8,899 bases of DNA from an uncultured Porphyromonadaceae bacterium (lineage in GTDB: Bacteria; Bacteroidota; Bacteroidia; Bacteroidales; Muribaculaceae). Under the pieces are notes generated by a model that saw only the letters and a program-made list of their open reading frames with translations, had not been told where the DNA came from and did no database searches. The position numbers and the translations under genes are program-made. The stretch spans positions 1-8,899 of the forward strand of contig CAMWQY010000096.1 in assembly GCA_947176355.1 (NCBI GenBank), written 5' to 3'. This document shows, one piece after another, positions 5,679 to 8,899 of the stretch (positions are counted from its first letter, which is position 1; the number at the start of each line of letters is the position of its first letter).

Positions 5679-8600
5679 ATGCGCTATATTCTATTAGCCT
5701 CTCTTGCTCTTGGAGCTATTTCTGCCATGGGCCAGGGCATCGGCATTGTCTCAGACACCGATCCCCTCGCTCCCGGCTATATATACCGTGCATCACGGAT
5801 GCTCTCGACCGGCAATCCTTTAGGAACCACCGACCAGTTAAATGCCACAATAGATGATCTCGAGATGCTTTCTCCTGAGCTAAAGGCAGATTGGCTCGCC
5901 CGCGAAGGTGCAGCCCTCTTCGAACGCGGGGATTCTTCCTGCATCGGAATACTGTCACGCCTTGCCACGGAATTTCCTGCTTCATCCAAAGCTACACAAG
6001 CCTTGCTGACAATGGGCGACTGGTATTGGTACCATAAAGAATGGCACGAGGCTATTAATGAATATGCGAAAGTAAATATCAATGGTCTTGGCAACAGACA
6101 ACGTCCGCTCTATACCTACCGGAAAGCCCTCGCCTACCTGCGCTGCGGGATGCCGGAAAGCGCAAGTCCTTTAATCAACTCTTTATCCAACGTCGCCGGC
6201 TACGAACGCGCGGCTAAATACTACATTGCCTATCTTCACTATTTGGATAAGGATTATGACACTGCCTATCAATTGATGGGAGAATTGGTAGCCGGGAGTG
6301 ACGAAAAAGCCGACGAATCAGAAAACAGACGAGGTCGGCGAGGTCAGGGATCAGGTCCTAATCTTGCCAGAAGGGAGAGCCAATACATCTCCGATGGGAT
6401 TGAACCTCTCTATTACATGGCGCAGATCGAATATCTACGCGGACTATATGACGATGTCATAAGCCACTCATCTACAATTATGGCGAAAAATCCGGTTGAT
6501 GAACTCATTCCGGAGCTACACCGCATCACCGGTCTTAGCTATTTCAAGAAGAACGAATATGATATGGCTCGTCCGCATCTTGAGGAGTTTGTCGCTGCCG
6601 TGGAATCCCCTAACGATGATGCCCTTTATGCTTTGGGTGCCATCCAATATGCCGACGACGAACTCGTGGATGCAGAAAAAAATCTTCGCCAACTCACAGA
6701 CCGCAACAATGACTTAGCCCAGGGAGCTTACCTATATCTCGGACAAATTGCCGAACGACGCGGCGACATGAACGCCGCCGCTATGGCTTTCGAGAAAGCC
6801 GCCAACATGGCTTTTGACCAAAATGTGGCTGAGACTGCTCTCTACAACCATATAGTGGCGCTTACGAAGGGTGGCAACGCTCCATTCGCAAGCAATATCA
6901 CTATGCTTGAAGACTTCCTCAAGCGATATCCCGATTCCCGATATGCTTCCGAAGTAGAAGAAAGTCTCGCTGCCGCATATTTCTACGAGCATGATTATGA
7001 AAAGGCTCTGGCTTCCATCAATAAGGTAAGAAATCCATCTGAGGCAACACTTTCAGCCAAACAGAAAATCCTCTATAAATTAGGCACCAGCGAAATCACA
7101 TCGGGAGCTCTCCAGCAAGCCATCAGCCATCTCGGCGAGGCTGCCGACATGAAATCTACCGATTCCGCGCTTGCCGATGAGTCGCGACTATGGCTTGCCG
7201 AGGCTCTCTACAGCTCGGGCGACTATAAGGCTGCCGCCGCTGCCTACACTGCAGCACTCCGCGGATCGCTCACCCCCGACAATAAGATTATAGCCCGCTA
7301 CGGGCTGGCATACGCCCAATTTAAACTGAAAGAATGGGGCGATGCCCGGAAAAACTTCGCAGAAGTGGCTGAAAACCGCAATGCTCCCTCTTCTATGAAA
7401 GGAGATGCGATGGTGCGCGTTGCCGACTGTCTGCTCTACCTCGGTGAATACCAGAAAGCTGCCGATATGTTCCAGCGGGCTTCGCGTGAAGGGGCTGGAG
7501 ATTCAGATTATGCCACTTTCCGCTATGCTGTAGTGGTTGGAGTCACAGAAGGCACCGACTCAAAGATGAAGAAACTAAATGCCTTCTTGAAGGATAAGCC
7601 TTTTTCTAAGTGGACTCCCGAGGTGCTTCTTGAAGCCGGTAAGACGATGGCTGCCCTCGACCAGCCTGATAAGGCTGCCCCATACTTCGAAAGGCTTCGC
7701 CGCGAATATCCCAAAGACAATAAGAGCCGCTCCGGCTCCCTCTCTCTTGCACTCGCATACATGAAGCAGGGTGATGAGGGGAAAGCCAAGGAAGCTTATA
7801 TGGAGATCATCAAAATGTGGCCCACCAGCGAAGAAGCCTCCATCTCCAACGACGAAATGCGGCGCATCACGGCTGCCGACGGGAGCCTGAAAGAATATGC
7901 TCGCTTCCTCGAAGGCATCAAAGGAGCTCCGCAGATAGACCCCGATGAGATGGATGCCATCACATTCGAGGCTGCCGAGACCGCATACGCCGCCAACCAG
8001 AGCAATACCATTCTCCTTGAGCAATATATCAGCGACTTCCCTGACGGACGCTATCTCGCCAATGCACTAATGGACCTTGCTGAGGCTGCCGATAGCGAGG
8101 GCGACGCTGCAAAGACTCTCATATATCTCGACAAACTCCTCTCGACTCGAAGCGATGCCCCACAGGTGCCCGCCGCCCTATTCCTCCGTGCCGACCTGCT
8201 TGAAAATGCAGGCGACATGAAGAAGGCGCTCGCCAACTATCTTGATCTGGAGCAACGTGGCGGTCCGGAGTTCGCTCCTGAAGCAATTGCAGGAGTCATG
8301 CGTACTACGCAGAATGCCGGTCAACGTACCGACTATGCACGCCGCCTCCTTGCCATGGGCGGAGTAAGCGCAGAAGATGCTGAGGAAGCTCGATTCTATG
8401 AGGCTTCAGGATTGCTACATAGCTCGCAGAGCAAGGCTGGAGAAGACGCCTTGCGACGTCTGGCAGCATCACCAAACTCCATATCCGGGGCAAAGGCTGC
8501 CGTAGAGCTCGGCAACTGGTATTTGGAGCAAGGAGACACCAAGAATGCACTGACCACTCTCGAAGCTTTCACAGATGCTGGATCAGTCCACGCTTACTGG

Positions 8601-8762
8601 TTGGCACGTGGATTCATATTGCTTGCCGACGCTTATCACGCCGACGGCAATGATTATTTAGCCGTGGAATACCTGAAGAGCCTTCAAGAGAACTACCCGG
8701 GAGAAGAGACCGACATTTTGGAAGGGATCGACGCGAGGATAAAGGAATATTCCGACGAGTAG
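5679..8762 (+). CDS. Large secreted tetratricopeptide-repeat protein
   Basis: This 1027-residue protein starts with a probable Sec signal peptide (residues 1-19, MRYILLASLALGAISAMGQ; no lipobox Cys), so the mature part should be periplasmic or envelope-associated. Nearly all the rest is TPR-like helical hairpins. Clear examples are around 107-131 (WYWYHKEWHEAINEYA), 243-265, ARPHLEEF, AYLYLGQIAERRGDMNAAAMAFEKA, RLWLAEALYSSGDYKAAAAA, VADCLLYLGEYQKAADMFQRA, LALAYMKQGDEGKAKEAYMEI, ADLLENAGDMKKALANYLDL, GNWYLEQGDTKNALTTLEAF, and the last near the C terminus; I count at least 14. No catalytic domain or outer-membrane anchor is visible. Large periplasmic TPR proteins of this layout are common in Bacteroidales, but their function is mostly undefined; a scaffold role in envelope assembly is inference. 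A basic, Gly/Arg-rich segment (about 216-232) interrupts the repeats. The gene lies 12 bp after rfbA and is probably co-transcribed with it. Confidence 0.88.
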   Translation: MRYILLASLALGAISAMGQGIGIVSDTDPLAPGYIYRASRMLSTGNPLGTTDQLNATIDDLEMLSPELKADWLAREGAALFERGDSSCIGILSRLATEFPASSKATQALLTMGDWYWYHKEWHEAINEYAKVNINGLGNRQRPLYTYRKALAYLRCGMPESASPLINSLSNVAGYERAAKYYIAYLHYLDKDYDTAYQLMGELVAGSDEKADESENRRGRRGQGSGPNLARRESQYISDGIEPLYYMAQIEYLRGLYDDVISHSSTIMAKNPVDELIPELHRITGLSYFKKNEYDMARPHLEEFVAAVESPNDDALYALGAIQYADDELVDAEKNLRQLTDRNNDLAQGAYLYLGQIAERRGDMNAAAMAFEKAANMAFDQNVAETALYNHIVALTKGGNAPFASNITMLEDFLKRYPDSRYASEVEESLAAAYFYEHDYEKALASINKVRNPSEATLSAKQKILYKLGTSEITSGALQQAISHLGEAADMKSTDSALADESRLWLAEALYSSGDYKAAAAAYTAALRGSLTPDNKIIARYGLAYAQFKLKEWGDARKNFAEVAENRNAPSSMKGDAMVRVADCLLYLGEYQKAADMFQRASREGAGDSDYATFRYAVVVGVTEGTDSKMKKLNAFLKDKPFSKWTPEVLLEAGKTMAALDQPDKAAPYFERLRREYPKDNKSRSGSLSLALAYMKQGDEGKAKEAYMEIIKMWPTSEEASISNDEMRRITAADGSLKEYARFLEGIKGAPQIDPDEMDAITFEAAETAYAANQSNTILLEQYISDFPDGRYLANALMDLAEAADSEGDAAKTLIYLDKLLSTRSDAPQVPAALFLRADLLENAGDMKKALANYLDLEQRGGPEFAPEAIAGVMRTTQNAGQRTDYARRLLAMGGVSAEDAEEARFYEASGLLHSSQSKAGEDALRRLAASPNSISGAKAAVELGNWYLEQGDTKNALTTLEAFTDAGSVHAYWLARGFILLADAYHADGNDYLAVEYLKSLQENYPGEETDILEGIDARIKEYSDE
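6332..6357 (+). repeat. Three AGGTC copies inside the TPR gene
   Basis: AGGTC occurs at 6332-6336, 6341-6345 and 6353-6357 within an in-frame stretch that encodes a basic, Gly/Arg-rich linker (about residues 216-232, NRRGRRGQGSGPNLARR). This differs sharply from the acidic and alanine-rich TPR sequence on either side. It may be a small in-frame insertion of repeat DNA in a loop between repeats. Confidence 0.4.
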
Positions 8763-8798
8763 CGTTAAGCATTATCGCCTGTATCTCAAAGACAAACA

Positions 8799-8826
8799 AT
8801 TATGCATTATGAATTATGCATTATGC
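8799..8826. repeat. Four tandem heptamers ATTATG(C/A) in the intergenic gap
   Basis: Units at 8799-8805 (ATTATGC), 8806-8812 (ATTATGA), 8813-8819 (ATTATGC) and 8820-8826 (ATTATGC), with a partial fifth (ATT, 8827-8829), fill the 94-bp gap after the TPR gene. A second small tandem follows: TTAATCG at 8835-8841 and 8842-8848, right before the next start codon. No consensus promoter is visible here. From memory, ATTATG-type microrepeats are common in Bacteroidetes intergenic DNA. Confidence 0.7.
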
Positions 8827-8856
8827 ATTCCTACTTAATCGTTAATCGTTGACACA

Positions 8857-8899
8857 ATGAGGATATTACGACATATTATAGCTTTTACCGTCTTGGCGT
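8857..8899 (+). CDS. Start of an unidentified exported-type protein (cut by window end)
   Basis: An ATG at 8857 opens a frame that runs to the window edge: MRILRHIIAFTVLA, 14 codons. Basic residues followed by a hydrophobic run resemble the first half of a signal peptide or a membrane anchor. It is co-directional with the TPR gene, 94 bp downstream, and preceded by an A-rich context (GACACAATG) without a Shine-Dalgarno sequence, as is usual in this phylum. The product cannot be identified from 14 residues. Confidence 0.55.
   Translation, partial: MRILRHIIAFTVLA

Noticed and set aside
7575..8024. Open frame of 149 codons on the minus strand within the TPR gene
   Set aside because: It is antisense to a clear repeat-rich coding sequence, with no recognisable domain and no promoter consensus noticed.

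Overview
The window looks like part of a chromosome of a gut-type Bacteroidales bacterium; Muribaculaceae or a close relative is my best guess. Three things point there. Three separate promoters match the Bacteroidetes consensus (TTTG, 19-20 bases, TAnnTTTG) exactly. No clear Shine-Dalgarno sequences precede the genes. The gene families are also typical: an AAA-ATPase-like/PD-(D/E)XK protein of the gut Bacteroidetes type, and a very large secreted TPR protein. The family-level assignment is inference.

Layout. Bases 1-112 hold a short tandem motif and a promoter. A 527-residue AAA-ATPase-like/DUF1703 nuclease-type protein (113-1696, +) follows. It converges on, and overlaps by 13 bp, a stand-alone radical SAM protein of the COG0731 type (1684-2472, -). 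A 234-bp divergent intergenic region (2473-2706) carries a consensus promoter in each direction, a C-rich stretch whose minus strand could form a G-quadruplex, and a perfect 9-bp inverted repeat straddling the -33 box of the rightward promoter.

From 2707 on, all genes run rightward with gaps of 66, 62, 12 and 94 bp and no recognisable internal promoter. They are a GHMP sugar kinase with the sequence hallmarks of plant galacturonokinase, a sugar-1-phosphate nucleotidyltransferase, an RmlA-type glucose-1-phosphate thymidylyltransferase, a 1027-residue secreted TPR protein, and the first 14 codons of another gene with a signal-peptide-like start. A perfect GC-rich hairpin lies between the kinase and the nucleotidyltransferase.

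How the genes may work together. The kinase would make a sugar-1-phosphate, and the adjacent nucleotidyltransferase would convert it to an NDP-sugar. RmlA separately makes dTDP-glucose. All three feed polysaccharide or glycan synthesis, and the TPR protein is probably an envelope-associated scaffold. The most interesting hypothesis is that the kinase-transferase pair is a bacterial salvage route for galacturonic acid (or a related uronic acid or sugar) to an NDP-sugar, instead of an ordinary galactokinase pathway. No CRISPR array, tRNA, rRNA, insertion sequence or phage gene was seen.
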